Assembly (NCBI RefSeq): GCF_019823065.1
Contig: NZ_CP081966.1
Location: forward strand, 4,123,501 to 4,187,500
DNA from: Pseudomonas mosselii
GTDB taxonomy: Bacteria > Pseudomonadota > Gammaproteobacteria > Pseudomonadales > Pseudomonadaceae
Length of the DNA stretch: 64,000 bases
Direction of reading: 5' to 3'
Below, piece by piece: positions 1 through 7,577 of this stretch; position 1 is the stretch's first letter; every line of letters starts with the position of its first letter. The notes under the pieces were generated by a model. That model worked only from the letters and a program-made list of their open reading frames with translations. It searched no databases and was not told the origin of the DNA. The position numbers and the translations under genes are program-made.

Positions 1-2
1 TG

Positions 3-1808
3 CGCCGCCTGGAACCGCAACGCCTGGCCATCTGGCTGGTCGGCTCGCAACCACTACAACCCGAATTCCTGCTCGAGCAAACCGGCATCAACGCCACGAT
101 GCACGCTGAGGTGATCCCGGTCGGACAGCACGCCTTCATCCACCTGCTGGACATCCGCTTCGACCACCCGCTGCCCTGCAATGTGGCGCTCGAATACGAC
201 CTGCGCCTGGCCAACGGTCAGGGCATCGCCGACTGGGCCCCGTACCTGCTCTACTCCGGAGCCAGCCGCCCCTGCTTCGTACTGCGCGATCGTCTCGACC
301 AGTTGCTCCACGGCTCCTGCCGCAAGCCCCACCATCCGGCCGCCGACGGCCTGCTGTGTGCCGACCGCCTACTTGCCGCCGATCCGCGCCCTGAAAAACG
401 CCCCGCCGTGCTGCTGATGAGCGGTGACCAAGTCTATGCCGACGATGTCGCCGGCCCCATGCTGCGTGCCATCCACACGCTGATCGAGCGTCTGGGCCTG
501 TTCGACGAAGCCCTCGATGGCGCCCTGGTCGACAGCGGCGCCGCGCTCTATCGCCATCCGGCCTGCTACTACCACCGCGCCGACCTGCTGCCGGCCCAGG
601 AAGGCAACGAAACCCTGCGCGAACGCTTCTTCGGCGGCAAGCGCAAGCCGATCTTCTCGTCCAGCAACGCCGACAACCACCTGGTGACCTTCGCCGAGGT
701 CATGGCCATGTACCTGCTGGTCTGGTCGCCGCTACCGTGGACGCTGGCGGGGTTGGAGATGCCGGAGGGCCTGACCGCGCAGCGCCAGGCTCGTTATCAG
801 CGCGAGCTGCCACTGATCGAGGCCTTCCGTGACGGCCTCGGCCAGGTGGCGCGGGTGATGGCCCACCTGCCCTGCCTGATGATCTTCGACGACCACGACA
901 TCACCGACGACTGGAACCTGTCGGCGCAATGGGAACAAACCGCCTACGGCCACCCGTTCTCGCGGCGCATCATCGGTAACGCTTTGCTCGGCTACCTGCT
1001 GTGCCAAGGCTGGGGCAACGATCCGGACGGTTGCGCGGCGCTGGTCGGGCAATGCCGGCAACTGAACGAGGCACGGGACGAGCTGATCGGCGAGCTGCTG
1101 CGCTTCCAGGGCTGGCAGTACGCGCTGCCCAGCAACCCGCCGCTGCTGGTGCTGGACACCCGCACCCGCCGCTGGCGCAGCGAAAGCAGCCTGGGCAAGC
1201 CCTCCGGCCTGCTCGACTGGGAGGCGCTGAGCGAGCTGCAGCAGGCGCTGCTCGACCACCCTTCGGCGATCATCGTGTCGCCGGCGCCGATCTTCGGGGT
1301 CAAGCTGATCGAGACCGTGCAGCGGGTGTTCAGCGCCCTGGGCTACCCGTTGCTGGTGGATGCGGAAAACTGGATGGCCCATCGCGGCGCGGCGCAGGTG
1401 ATCCTCAACATCTTCCGCCATTCGCGCACGCCGGGGCACTACGTGGTGCTGTCGGGCGACGTGCACTACTCGTTCGTCTATGAGGTGCTGATTCGCCACC
1501 GCCAACGCAGCCCGCACCTGTGGCAGGTGACCAGCAGCGGGATCAAGAACGAGTTTCCCCGGCGCCTGCTGGATGTGCTCGACCGGCTCAACCGCTGGCT
1601 GTACTCACCGCGCTCGCCGCTCAACTGGTTCACCAAGCGCCGGGAAATGCAAGTGGTGCCGCGCACGCCTAGCCGCAGCAAGGCCGGGGAGCGGTTGTGG
1701 AACAGCGCGGGGTTGGGGCAGGTGTTCTTCGATGGCCAGGGGCGGCCGGAGCGGGTGTATCAGTTGAATGCGGATGGTTCGCCGGCTACGGCGTTCATCC
1801 AGGACTGA
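3..1808 (+). CDS. PhoD-like metallophosphatase / alkaline phosphatase family protein (5' end outside window)
   Basis: The reading frame is open from the left edge, with coding-like residues before the first internal ATG at 99, so the true start lies upstream. About 600 residues are visible. Metal-ligand motifs of the PhoD-like calcineurin fold are seen in order: SGDQVYADD (near 420-446), DDHDITDDWN (near 889-918) and SGDVHYSF (near 1456-1480). These support a metal-dependent phosphoesterase or phosphodiesterase, substrate unknown. The visible part shows no signal peptide, but the N-terminus is missing. The gene converges on the STAS gene across a 10-bp-stem hairpin. The fold is sure; the substrate is not. 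Confidence 0.85.
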   Translation, partial: RRLEPQRLAIWLVGSQPLQPEFLLEQTGINATMHAEVIPVGQHAFIHLLDIRFDHPLPCNVALEYDLRLANGQGIADWAPYLLYSGASRPCFVLRDRLDQLLHGSCRKPHHPAADGLLCADRLLAADPRPEKRPAVLLMSGDQVYADDVAGPMLRAIHTLIERLGLFDEALDGALVDSGAALYRHPACYYHRADLLPAQEGNETLRERFFGGKRKPIFSSSNADNHLVTFAEVMAMYLLVWSPLPWTLAGLEMPEGLTAQRQARYQRELPLIEAFRDGLGQVARVMAHLPCLMIFDDHDITDDWNLSAQWEQTAYGHPFSRRIIGNALLGYLLCQGWGNDPDGCAALVGQCRQLNEARDELIGELLRFQGWQYALPSNPPLLVLDTRTRRWRSESSLGKPSGLLDWEALSELQQALLDHPSAIIVSPAPIFGVKLIETVQRVFSALGYPLLVDAENWMAHRGAAQVILNIFRHSRTPGHYVVLSGDVHYSFVYEVLIRHRQRSPHLWQVTSSGIKNEFPRRLLDVLDRLNRWLYSPRSPLNWFTKRREMQVVPRTPSRSKAGERLWNSAGLGQVFFDGQGRPERVYQLNADGSPATAFIQD

Positions 1809-1836
1809 CACCATCGAAACCTCCCGCGATGGTGTC
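1807..1836. terminator. Hairpin between convergent phoD-like and rssC genes
   Basis: GACACCATCG (1807-1816) pairs perfectly with CGATGGTGTC (1827-1836) around a 10-nt loop. It begins at the phoD-like stop codon and precedes the end of the opposing gene. There is no long T run, so termination strength is uncertain. Confidence 0.5.
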
Positions 1837-1854
1837 GGCAGGTTCAGCGCAGGT

Positions 1855-2337
1855 TCAGGACCGCTCGAGCGCGCTCACCAGGTCATGAAAAGCTTCACGG
1901 TTGGAGTCGTTCAAGCCCATGAGGATCTTGTGCGCCTCCAGCACCTTGGAACGCACCACGCTCTCGTCCTGGTCCTGGGACGGCAGATCGGTCAGGCATT
2001 CCGGGCACGGCACCGGCCGGTCGACGATGTTGAACACCTGGTCGAAGCCCATGGACTGCAGCAGGCGGGAAATGTCCGGGTTGGTGGTGACCAGGGTGGG
2101 CAGCAGGCCAACCTTCTGCCGGGACAGGATCGACAGCTTGGCCAGCAGGCCGAGGGTGGTACTGTCGATGCTCTCGGTTTCGGTCAGGTCGATGACGATG
2201 GCCGAGAAGTTCAGCGCGGTGAAGATCTTCTCGATCGTCGCATCCAGCGCCGAACACAGGGTCAGGCGCACTTCACCGACAAATTTCAGAACGAAGGTCC
2301 CGCTCTGCTCGGCGAACTGGATTCTACCAGTACTCAT
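1855..2337 (-). CDS. rssC: STAS-domain anti-sigma factor antagonist (RssC-like)
   Basis: This 160-residue protein has a SpoIIAA-like STAS domain in roughly its first 105 residues. The typical phospho-site region reads IVIDLTETESIDSTTLG, with Ser59 following an Asp as in SpoIIAA-type proteins. A C-terminal extension of about 50 residues contains a CPEC motif. Its start overlaps the end of the upstream response-regulator phosphatase by 4 bases, so the two are translationally coupled. In partner-switch systems the PP2C phosphatase dephosphorylates the STAS serine, allowing it to capture an anti-sigma factor. No anti-sigma kinase gene lies nearby. The symbol follows the RssB/RssC pair as I recall it from P. 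aeruginosa. Confidence 0.8.
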   Translation of the reverse strand: MSTGRIQFAEQSGTFVLKFVGEVRLTLCSALDATIEKIFTALNFSAIVIDLTETESIDSTTLGLLAKLSILSRQKVGLLPTLVTTNPDISRLLQSMGFDQVFNIVDRPVPCPECLTDLPSQDQDESVVRSKVLEAHKILMGLNDSNREAFHDLVSALERS

Positions 2338-3518
2338 TCAAGGTTCCTGCTCAACACCAATAGGGCGATATCATCCGGCATCTCCCCAAGCGTAGCCAAT
2401 TCGAATCGTTGGCGCAGCCCCTCCAGGCTACCACCTGCCGCCTTGACGATTTCCGGCAAGGCCGCTTCCTTATCTTTGAGTGTGTCCCCGGGCAAAAGGT
2501 CCAGAATGCCATCGGACATCAGGGTGAGGCTGAACTGCGGTGGCAGTTCCAGCACCTGGTCCTGGTAGCTGGCCTCGTCGAACAACCCCACCGGCAGGCC
2601 GCGGCCTTCGAGGTAGCGGGCCTGGCCCGGGGTGTACAGCACCGGCAGCGGCAAGTGGCCGCCGACGCTGTAGGTGAGCAGGCCGGTGTCCTCGTCGATG
2701 ACGCCACCGACCATGGTCACATGCTTGCCCAGCTTGCAGTTGATCAGCCCACGGTTGATGTGGCTGAGCACCTGCGAAGGCTTGAACTCGCGCATTTTAC
2801 CGCCACGCTTGAATTCGAACAGCAGGCGCGTGGTCATGAACTTGAGCAGCACAGTGACGAACGCCGACGAGGCGCCGTGACCGGAGACGTCCGCCAGGTA
2901 GAAGGCGATGCGCCGGTCATCCACACGGAAGTAGTCGGCGAAATCGCCCGACAGGTACAGCGACGGAATGATCTGGTGCTCGAAGGCGAACTCGCCAGCC
3001 ACCCAGGGGTTTTCCGGGAGCATGTTCATCTGCACCTGGCGACCGGCGGTCTGGTCCTCCTGCAGCAGGTGCAGACTGGCCTCCAGCTCGCGGTTGGCCG
3101 CTTCGAGCTTCTCCCGGTAGCGCTGGTTTTCCAGCACCAGGCGCGAGCGATCGAGGGCGCGGCGCACCGAGTGCTCGAGCACGGCCAGGTCTTCCAGGGG
3201 CTTGATCAGGTAGTCCGCCGCGCCCAGGCGCAAGGCTTCGACCGCGTCGCTCATGACGCCGGCACCGGACACCACGATCACCGGCAACTGCGGCGCGCGC
3301 TCGCTGATCCGGCGGATCAGTTCAAGGCCGCCCATCTGCGGCATGCGCAGATCGCAGATCACGAGGTCGGGCTGGTGTGCTTCGAAGACCTGGAGGCCCT
3401 GCTGGCCGTTGCCGGCCTGAAGGACGCTGAAGCCGCTGTCTTCCAGATAGGCGGCGAGACTGGCACGGACCACCTCGTCGTCATCGATGATCAGCAGCGT
3501 TGCACTGGGTTTCTGCAT
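2334..3518 (-). CDS. rssB: Response regulator with SpoIIE/PP2C phosphatase output (RssB-like)
   Basis: The 394-residue product has an N-terminal receiver domain (about residues 5-120) with acidic pocket IDDDE, phospho-acceptor Asp56 in DLVICDLRMP and the conserved Lys in DYLIKP. A coiled linker (about 125-170) leads to a PP2C/SpoIIE phosphatase domain with YLSGDFADYF, YLADVSGHG, the SVGGHLPLP region and LMSDGILDLL, which carry its metal-binding aspartates. There is no HATPase kinase domain. The ATG at 3518 gives the length I recall for P. aeruginosa RssB. An in-frame GTG at 3599 would add 27 unconserved-looking residues. The likely job is phosphorylation-controlled dephosphorylation of the STAS protein encoded just downstream. 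Confidence 0.85.
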   Translation of the reverse strand: MQKPSATLLIIDDDEVVRASLAAYLEDSGFSVLQAGNGQQGLQVFEAHQPDLVICDLRMPQMGGLELIRRISERAPQLPVIVVSGAGVMSDAVEALRLGAADYLIKPLEDLAVLEHSVRRALDRSRLVLENQRYREKLEAANRELEASLHLLQEDQTAGRQVQMNMLPENPWVAGEFAFEHQIIPSLYLSGDFADYFRVDDRRIAFYLADVSGHGASSAFVTVLLKFMTTRLLFEFKRGGKMREFKPSQVLSHINRGLINCKLGKHVTMVGGVIDEDTGLLTYSVGGHLPLPVLYTPGQARYLEGRGLPVGLFDEASYQDQVLELPPQFSLTLMSDGILDLLPGDTLKDKEAALPEIVKAAGGSLEGLRQRFELATLGEMPDDIALLVLSRNLE

Positions 3519-3787
3519 GTGGGCGAACGGCGCCAGATTTGGGTTGGCGTAGCGACTGTGGAAGACCGACAGACGGCTACTGGAATGCTCTTTAGCCACT
3601 CTCTATTTGAGTTGTAGGACAAGAAGACTGGTCCGGCAAATAGCGAGGTGCCCTGTAAGGCGCTGACGGTACTCCCATCCGCCTGGCGTTTCAAGCATGG
3701 CAAGGAAGACTCCCCCGCACTTTACAGGGCAAATCACCCGGCGTTATAAGAAAGCACATCGGCGCAACCTGACGAAAGGATGCAAGC
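3519..3787. other. Divergent intergenic region between rssB and pilZ genes
   Basis: This region of about 270 bp should hold the promoters of the rssBC pair (leftward) and the PilZ gene (rightward). AT-rich stretches such as those near 3596-3620 and 3745-3756 are compatible with promoter elements. I could not assign convincing -35/-10 pairs and see no coding potential other than the possible GTG extension of rssB. Confidence 0.4.
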
Positions 3788-4087
3788 ATGTCCCAGCCCC
3801 CCGTGGATTACAGCGAAAAACGCGATTTCATACGCATGCGCATTGAAGCCGAGGTCAGCCTGCTGCACGCCGGCCAGGTGATCAGTGCCGTGTGCATCGA
3901 CCTCTCCAGCAGCGGCATGCAGGTCCAGGCACCGCAGCGATTCAAAGTGGGCGACCAGCTCGAGGTGCGCATCGACTCCGACCACGCCGCCCTCGCCGGC
4001 CTGCATGCCAGCACCGAAGTGGTGTGGATCGCCGACCAGCCCGGCGGCGCGCAGAAGTTCGGCCTGCGCATCCTGGCCATGCATTGA
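3788..4087 (+). CDS. Small PilZ-domain protein (c-di-GMP receptor candidate)
   Basis: This is a stand-alone 99-residue PilZ domain. Both c-di-GMP-binding signatures are intact: the RxxxR motif as RDFIR near residue 13-17 and the D/NxSxxG motif as DLSSSG near residue 39-44. It should therefore bind cyclic di-GMP in the cytoplasm; the target is not evident. It lies alone between divergent rssB and convergent mlaA, ends in a perfect 17-bp hairpin, and has no partner effector domain. The domain call is secure and the physiological output unknown. Confidence 0.88.
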   Translation: MSQPPVDYSEKRDFIRMRIEAEVSLLHAGQVISAVCIDLSSSGMQVQAPQRFKVGDQLEVRIDSDHAALAGLHASTEVVWIADQPGGAQKFGLRILAMH

Positions 4088-4091
4088 ACTG

Positions 4092-4129
4092 TTACGAAAA
4101 AGGCGACCCGAAGGTCGCCTTTTTCGTAA
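4092..4129. terminator. Bidirectional intrinsic terminator between pilZ and mlaA
   Basis: A perfect 17-bp stem (4092-4108 with 4113-4129) closes on a CGAA tetraloop. An A5 run on the left and T5 on the right make it a rho-independent terminator in both directions. It sits between the stop of the PilZ gene and the stop of mlaA. Confidence 0.9.
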
Positions 4130-4138
4130 GCCGGTCGA

Positions 4139-4846
4139 TCAGAAGTCGTCTTCGACCTGGCCGTCCTTGACCTTGAACTCGCGATTCTGCAGGTAGGCAT
4201 TGCGCAGGAAGATGTACTTGTCGCCCTGGATCAGCTTCTCCGCCGACAGCAGGCTGGCGCGGGTGTCGATCACGTCCATCGCGAAGATCGAGTTGCGGGT
4301 CGGCACATGGTCGATGTAGCGGTAGGGTTCGGTGTAGGTGTCCGGGTACTTGGCCAGGCCGTCACGCACGGTGCTCGGGCCAAGGAACGGAATGACCACG
4401 TACGGCCCGCTGGGCACGCCCCAGTAGCCGAGGGTCTGGCCGAAGTCCTCGTCGCTGCGCTGCAGGCCCATCTTGGTGCCGACGTCGAAGAAACCGCCCA
4501 GGCCGAAGGTGGTGTTGACGATCAGCCGCGCCGTGTCGATGCCCGCCGCTCGAGGCTTGAGCTGCAGCACGTTGTTGGCCAGGTTGGTGACGTCGCCCAG
4601 GTTGCGGAAGATGTTGTGGATGCCATCCTCGAGGAACTGCGGGGTGACGTACTGGTAACCCTGGGCCAGCGGCTTGAGGGCATAGGTGTCGAGGACATCG
4701 TTGAACCTGAAGATCGGTCGGTTGACCGACTCCCACGGATCCTCCTCGGTTGCCGCCTGGGTGGCTGCCACGGGCGCCAGCAGCAAGCTGGCGCAGACAC
4801 AGGCCTGGGTGACTCGCTCGATCACTCCGGCACCGATCCTACGCAT
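4139..4846 (-). CDS. mlaA: MlaA/VacJ outer-membrane lipid asymmetry protein
   Basis: The 235-residue product matches the MlaA (VacJ) family: DPWESVNRPIFRFND near the mature N-terminus, then FRNLGDVTNLANN, NTTFGLGGFFDVG, DFGQTLGYWG and GPYVVIPFLGPS. MlaA works with OmpC-type porins and the MlaFEDB transporter to remove phospholipid from the outer leaflet. The ATG at 4846 is chosen because GGAG lies about 8 bases upstream; an upstream GTG would add 8 residues. The signal sequence ends TQA/ATEEDP, like a signal peptidase I site. I see no lipobox, although the best known MlaA proteins are lipoproteins. The mlaFEDBC genes are not in the window. Confidence 0.9.
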   Translation of the reverse strand: MRRIGAGVIERVTQACVCASLLLAPVAATQAATEEDPWESVNRPIFRFNDVLDTYALKPLAQGYQYVTPQFLEDGIHNIFRNLGDVTNLANNVLQLKPRAAGIDTARLIVNTTFGLGGFFDVGTKMGLQRSDEDFGQTLGYWGVPSGPYVVIPFLGPSTVRDGLAKYPDTYTEPYRYIDHVPTRNSIFAMDVIDTRASLLSAEKLIQGDKYIFLRNAYLQNREFKVKDGQVEDDF

Positions 4847-5034
4847 AGATGTTTCTCCATCGGATTTCACGGCGGCAACGGCCTATGGCGCGCTGCTCGA
4901 TAGGGCGCAAGTATACTGGCTTGCTGGCTGAACGGTAGTTTTACATATCTCTGTCAAGATTTCGTGAACAACTGTAGTCGTCATCCCTTGGTCACAATCG
5001 CCGGGTAGCTTGCGGGGTATTTAGGGACGTTGCC

Positions 5035-5586
5035 ATGCAAGACGCACCCGCCTTCACCGCCGTGCTGTTCGGACTGCGCGGCTGCCTGGTCCAGGCAAAC
5101 GACGGCAGCCCCCTGCCCGCCCCCGGCGCCCTCGACTCCCTTCACCGCCTGCGCGCGCAGGCGGTGCCGTGCATCTGGCTCGACGAGCTCAGCGCCGCCC
5201 AGGGCAAGCGCCTGAGCAGCGTGCTGCCCGGCTGGCTACCGGGCCATCTGGTCAACGGCTGCAAATGGCCGGCGCCCAACGCCTGCTGGCAGGCGCTGAT
5301 GAGCCTCGACAGCCAGCGCCTGGAAGGCTGCGTGCTGGTCAGCGGTGAGCCACGGTTGCTGCAGGCCGGGCTCAACGCCGGCCTGTGGACGGTGGGCCTG
5401 GCGGCCTGCGACCTCGGCCCCAGTCAATGGCAGGCCATGACCCGGCAGGAACAGGAGCGCACCCGTGGCAAGGCGACCCTGGCGCTATTCGGCCTGGGCG
5501 TGCACTCGGTGATCGATCACCTGGAATCCCTCGACACCTGCCTTGCGGACATTGCCCAGCGCCGGCACAGGGGCGAGAAACCCTGA
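5035..5586 (+). CDS. HAD-fold protein related to phosphonoacetaldehyde hydrolase, catalytic residues lost
   Basis: The 183-residue protein aligns by eye with the phosphonatase (PhnX) branch of the HAD superfamily. The segment AGLNAGLWTVGL and the tail GVHSVIDHLESLDTCLADI match PhnX closely. The nucleophile motif, normally DhDGT, reads FGLRGCLV, so both aspartates are absent. The acidic motif normally written GDTxxD reads SGEPRLL. At 183 residues it is also much shorter than PhnX (about 270), which suggests loss of the cap domain that carries the Schiff-base lysine. It is divergent from mlaA and followed by a DUF4404 gene. It is probably a non-catalytic or repurposed HAD protein; its role is unknown. 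Confidence 0.75.
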   Translation: MQDAPAFTAVLFGLRGCLVQANDGSPLPAPGALDSLHRLRAQAVPCIWLDELSAAQGKRLSSVLPGWLPGHLVNGCKWPAPNACWQALMSLDSQRLEGCVLVSGEPRLLQAGLNAGLWTVGLAACDLGPSQWQAMTRQEQERTRGKATLALFGLGVHSVIDHLESLDTCLADIAQRRHRGEKP

Positions 5587-5709
5587 TACATCCCCGTTGA
5601 TGCGGGTCATGCAAAGCTGCGGCAGGTGGATTACGCTAGAAGGCAGGCCAGAACCTTTACCGTGTCGCCGAGGTCCATGGCTTGCCAAGTCATTGATGGA
5701 GAACGAACA

Positions 5710-5973
5710 ATGCCTGCCCGCGAACTGCAAGAGCAACTCGATAGCCTGCGCGAGCAACTGGACCGCAATCCACCGCTCTCGCTGGAAGAGCGCGACCACC
5801 TGCATGAACTGATGCAGCAGATCGAAGCCCAGATCAAGCTCGAGGAAGCGACCAACGACAACAACCTGGTCGATGGGGTCAATACCGCCGTTGAACGTTT
5901 CGAGGCCGATCACCCAGACCTTACCGCCATCCTGCGCAATATCGCCAATCACCTGCACAGCATGGGGATCTGA
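5710..5973 (+). CDS. DUF4404 family small protein
   Basis: The 87-residue protein starts MPARELQEQLDSL after a GGAG ribosome site about 9 bases upstream. It is mostly helical and charged, with a heptad-like N-terminal half (leucines in ELQEQLDSLREQLD) and a C-terminal helix pair (DLTAILRNIANHLHSMGI). This matches the DUF4404 family of Pseudomonas. No enzyme motif, signal peptide or membrane segment is visible. It lies 123 bases downstream of the HAD-like gene and ends in a strong hairpin shared with queF. Confidence 0.8.
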   Translation: MPARELQEQLDSLREQLDRNPPLSLEERDHLHELMQQIEAQIKLEEATNDNNLVDGVNTAVERFEADHPDLTAILRNIANHLHSMGI

Positions 5974-5977
5974 ACCG

Positions 5978-6003
5978 AATGGGGCCGCAAACGCGGCCCC
6001 ATT
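5978..6003. terminator. Hairpin terminator between DUF4404 gene and queF
   Basis: An 11-bp perfect stem (5978-5988 with 5993-6003) with an AAAC loop lies between two convergent genes. Flanking T/A content is modest, so it is a plausible bidirectional terminator. Confidence 0.7.
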
Positions 6004-6006
6004 ACA

Positions 6007-6837
6007 TTACTGACGCACCAATCGCAGGTTCTGCGGGCTGATCGCCCCAGTGCTGCGGTACGGGTTGATATCCAGCCCGCCGCGGCGCACGTACCGTGCA
6101 TACACCGTCAGGTGCTCAGGCTTGAGCAGGTTCTTCAGGTCCAGGTAGATCCGCTCCACGCATTGTTCGTGGAAGTCGGCATGCTGGCGGAAGCTGATCA
6201 GGTAGGTCAGCAGGCTGGCATGATCCAGCGCCTGCCCCTTGTACTCCACCACCACGCTACCCCAGTCCGGCTGGCCGGTGACCGGGCAGTTGGATTTGAG
6301 CAGGTGGCTGTGCACGGTCTCTTCCACCACGCGCTCCGGCGCGCAACGCAGCAGCTCCGGTTGCGGCTGCTCGTAGTTGCTGATGTTCACATCCAGCGCG
6401 TCGATGCACTGGCCCGGTAGCGTGGTCACGCCCTGCCCCTCTACCTCGGCCAGGGTGCTGACCTTGACCGCGACCGGCTTGCCGGCTGCGGCGGACAGGT
6501 CCTGCACCAGGCACGCCTGCAACGCCGCTACCGACTCGAACACCGTCTGGTTCAACGAGTTGAGGTACAGCTTGAAGGACTTGGACTCGATGATGTTCGG
6601 CGAATCGCACGGGATGGCGAACTCACCGATGGCCACCACCGGCTTGCCCGAGGGCAGCAGCCAGGACAGCTCGAAGCAGTTCCAGAAGTCCACGCCCTGC
6701 CAGGGCAGCGCGTCTGCGCTCACACCCAGCTCGGCCCATTTGGCCAGGCGGGGAATCGGGAACAGCAGCGAAGGGGTGTAGGTGGCGATGTATTCGCTGG
6801 ACTTGCCCAGCGGGGAGTGTTCGGCGGCGGGATGCAT
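6007..6837 (-). CDS. queF: NADPH-dependent 7-cyano-7-deazaguanine reductase
   Basis: QueF reduces preQ0 to preQ1 in queuosine tRNA modification. The 276-residue length is that of the long, E. coli-type form. The substrate-binding motif [15 protein letters not shown] lies near residues 83-97. The catalytic Cys sits in [13 protein letters not shown] (about residue 184), with the catalytic Asp in the same motif. The region [13 protein letters not shown] is also typical. It is monocistronic, leftward, and ends at a bidirectional terminator. I see no preQ1 riboswitch in the short upstream region. Confidence 0.95.
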   Translation of the reverse strand: MHPAAEHSPLGKSSEYIATYTPSLLFPIPRLAKWAELGVSADALPWQGVDFWNCFELSWLLPSGKPVVAIGEFAIPCDSPNIIESKSFKLYLNSLNQTVFESVAALQACLVQDLSAAAGKPVAVKVSTLAEVEGQGVTTLPGQCIDALDVNISNYEQPQPELLRCAPERVVEETVHSHLLKSNCPVTGQPDWGSVVVEYKGQALDHASLLTYLISFRQHADFHEQCVERIYLDLKNLLKPEHLTVYARYVRRGGLDINPYRSTGAISPQNLRLVRQ

Positions 6838-6905
6838 GGAAACTGACCTGAAGGTTCGAAATTGCCCCTAGTCTACCGGTTTTGCACCCCGCCTTGGAGC
6901 CGTTG

Positions 6906-7421
6906 TCACTCGATGGTCAGCGGGCCGACCATGCCTGCCTGGTAGTGGCCAGGCACGTTGCAGGCGAACTCGATGGGCGCCGACTTGCGGAAGGTCCAGT
7001 TCAGCTCGGCGCGCTGGCCGGGCTGTACCAGCACGGTGTTGCCACCCGCATGACCGTGGTCAGCGCCCATCTGGCCGTGATCCATCTGGCCATGGTCCAT
7101 GCCTTCGTGGTTCATGCCGGCAGTGAACATCTTGCCCTGCATGGCGATCATTTCCTTCTGGTGCTCGGCGTGCATGGCCTTGTCGCCCAGGTTGAACTCG
7201 TGGGGCAGCTTGCCTTCGTTGACCAGCACGAAGCGCACGGTCTCGCCAGCCTTGACCTTGATGCTCTTCGGTTCGAAGGCGATGTCCTTGAGTACCACCT
7301 CGATGGTGCGGGTGGCCTTGGCCGCCTCGGCCGGCTCGCCGAAGGCGAAGGGTTTGCCGTTGTCGGCAAAGCTCGGCAGGCTGACCAGTGCGAGGGCGGC
7401 GGCGATGAACAGGTGTTTCAT
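6906..7421 (-). CDS. Periplasmic copper-binding cupredoxin, Met/His-rich loop
   Basis: The 171-residue product begins MKHLFIAAALALVSLPSFA, a clear Sec signal peptide. The mature part is a plastocyanin/azurin-like cupredoxin: IAFEPKSIKVKAGETVRF, a ligand His in LPHEFNLG, and the C-terminal ligand loop FACNVPGHYQAGM with Cys, His and Met. Between them is an insertion rich in Met and His (GMNHEGMDHGQMDHGQM), typical of periplasmic copper-resistance proteins. It is divergent from copR-copS, so it is probably a copper-induced target of CopR that binds or relays Cu in the periplasm. The open frame continues upstream past this ATG, but that part is antisense to copR and is not coding. Confidence 0.88.
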   Translation of the reverse strand: MKHLFIAAALALVSLPSFADNGKPFAFGEPAEAAKATRTIEVVLKDIAFEPKSIKVKAGETVRFVLVNEGKLPHEFNLGDKAMHAEHQKEMIAMQGKMFTAGMNHEGMDHGQMDHGQMGADHGHAGGNTVLVQPGQRAELNWTFRKSAPIEFACNVPGHYQAGMVGPLTIE

Positions 7422-7443
7422 GGGTGACTCCGGGTCGTTCTGG

Positions 7444-7461
7444 GAGAATGAGACCATTCTC
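7444..7461. promoter_or_regulatory. Inverted repeat just upstream of the cupredoxin gene
   Basis: GAGAATG (7444-7450) and CATTCTC (7455-7461) form a 7-bp inverted repeat with a 4-bp spacer, 23 bases upstream of the cupredoxin start. It could be a regulator site or a 5' leader hairpin; the regulator is unknown. Confidence 0.3.
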
Positions 7462-7493
7462 GAAAAGGCTGGCTGGCAGCTGGCTGACGGGAA

Positions 7494-7511
7494 GATTACA
7501 ACGTTGTCAGC
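7494..7511. promoter_or_regulatory. Candidate CopR operator in the divergent cupredoxin/copR region
   Basis: The palindrome ACAACGTTGT (7498-7507), within ATTACAACGTTGTCAG, lies between the divergent cupredoxin and copR genes, where heavy-metal response regulators usually bind to control both sides. The assignment rests on position and symmetry only. Confidence 0.4.
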
Positions 7512-7577
7512 TTGGGCAGGCCGCCAGATCGTCACGTATGATTTCGGCATCGCGCTGATCCGAACATTGGTAAACAC

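Noticed and set aside
6838..6905. preQ1 riboswitch upstream of queF
   Set aside because: The short upstream region lacks the expected hairpin plus A-rich pseudoknot tail; queF in Pseudomonas need not have one.
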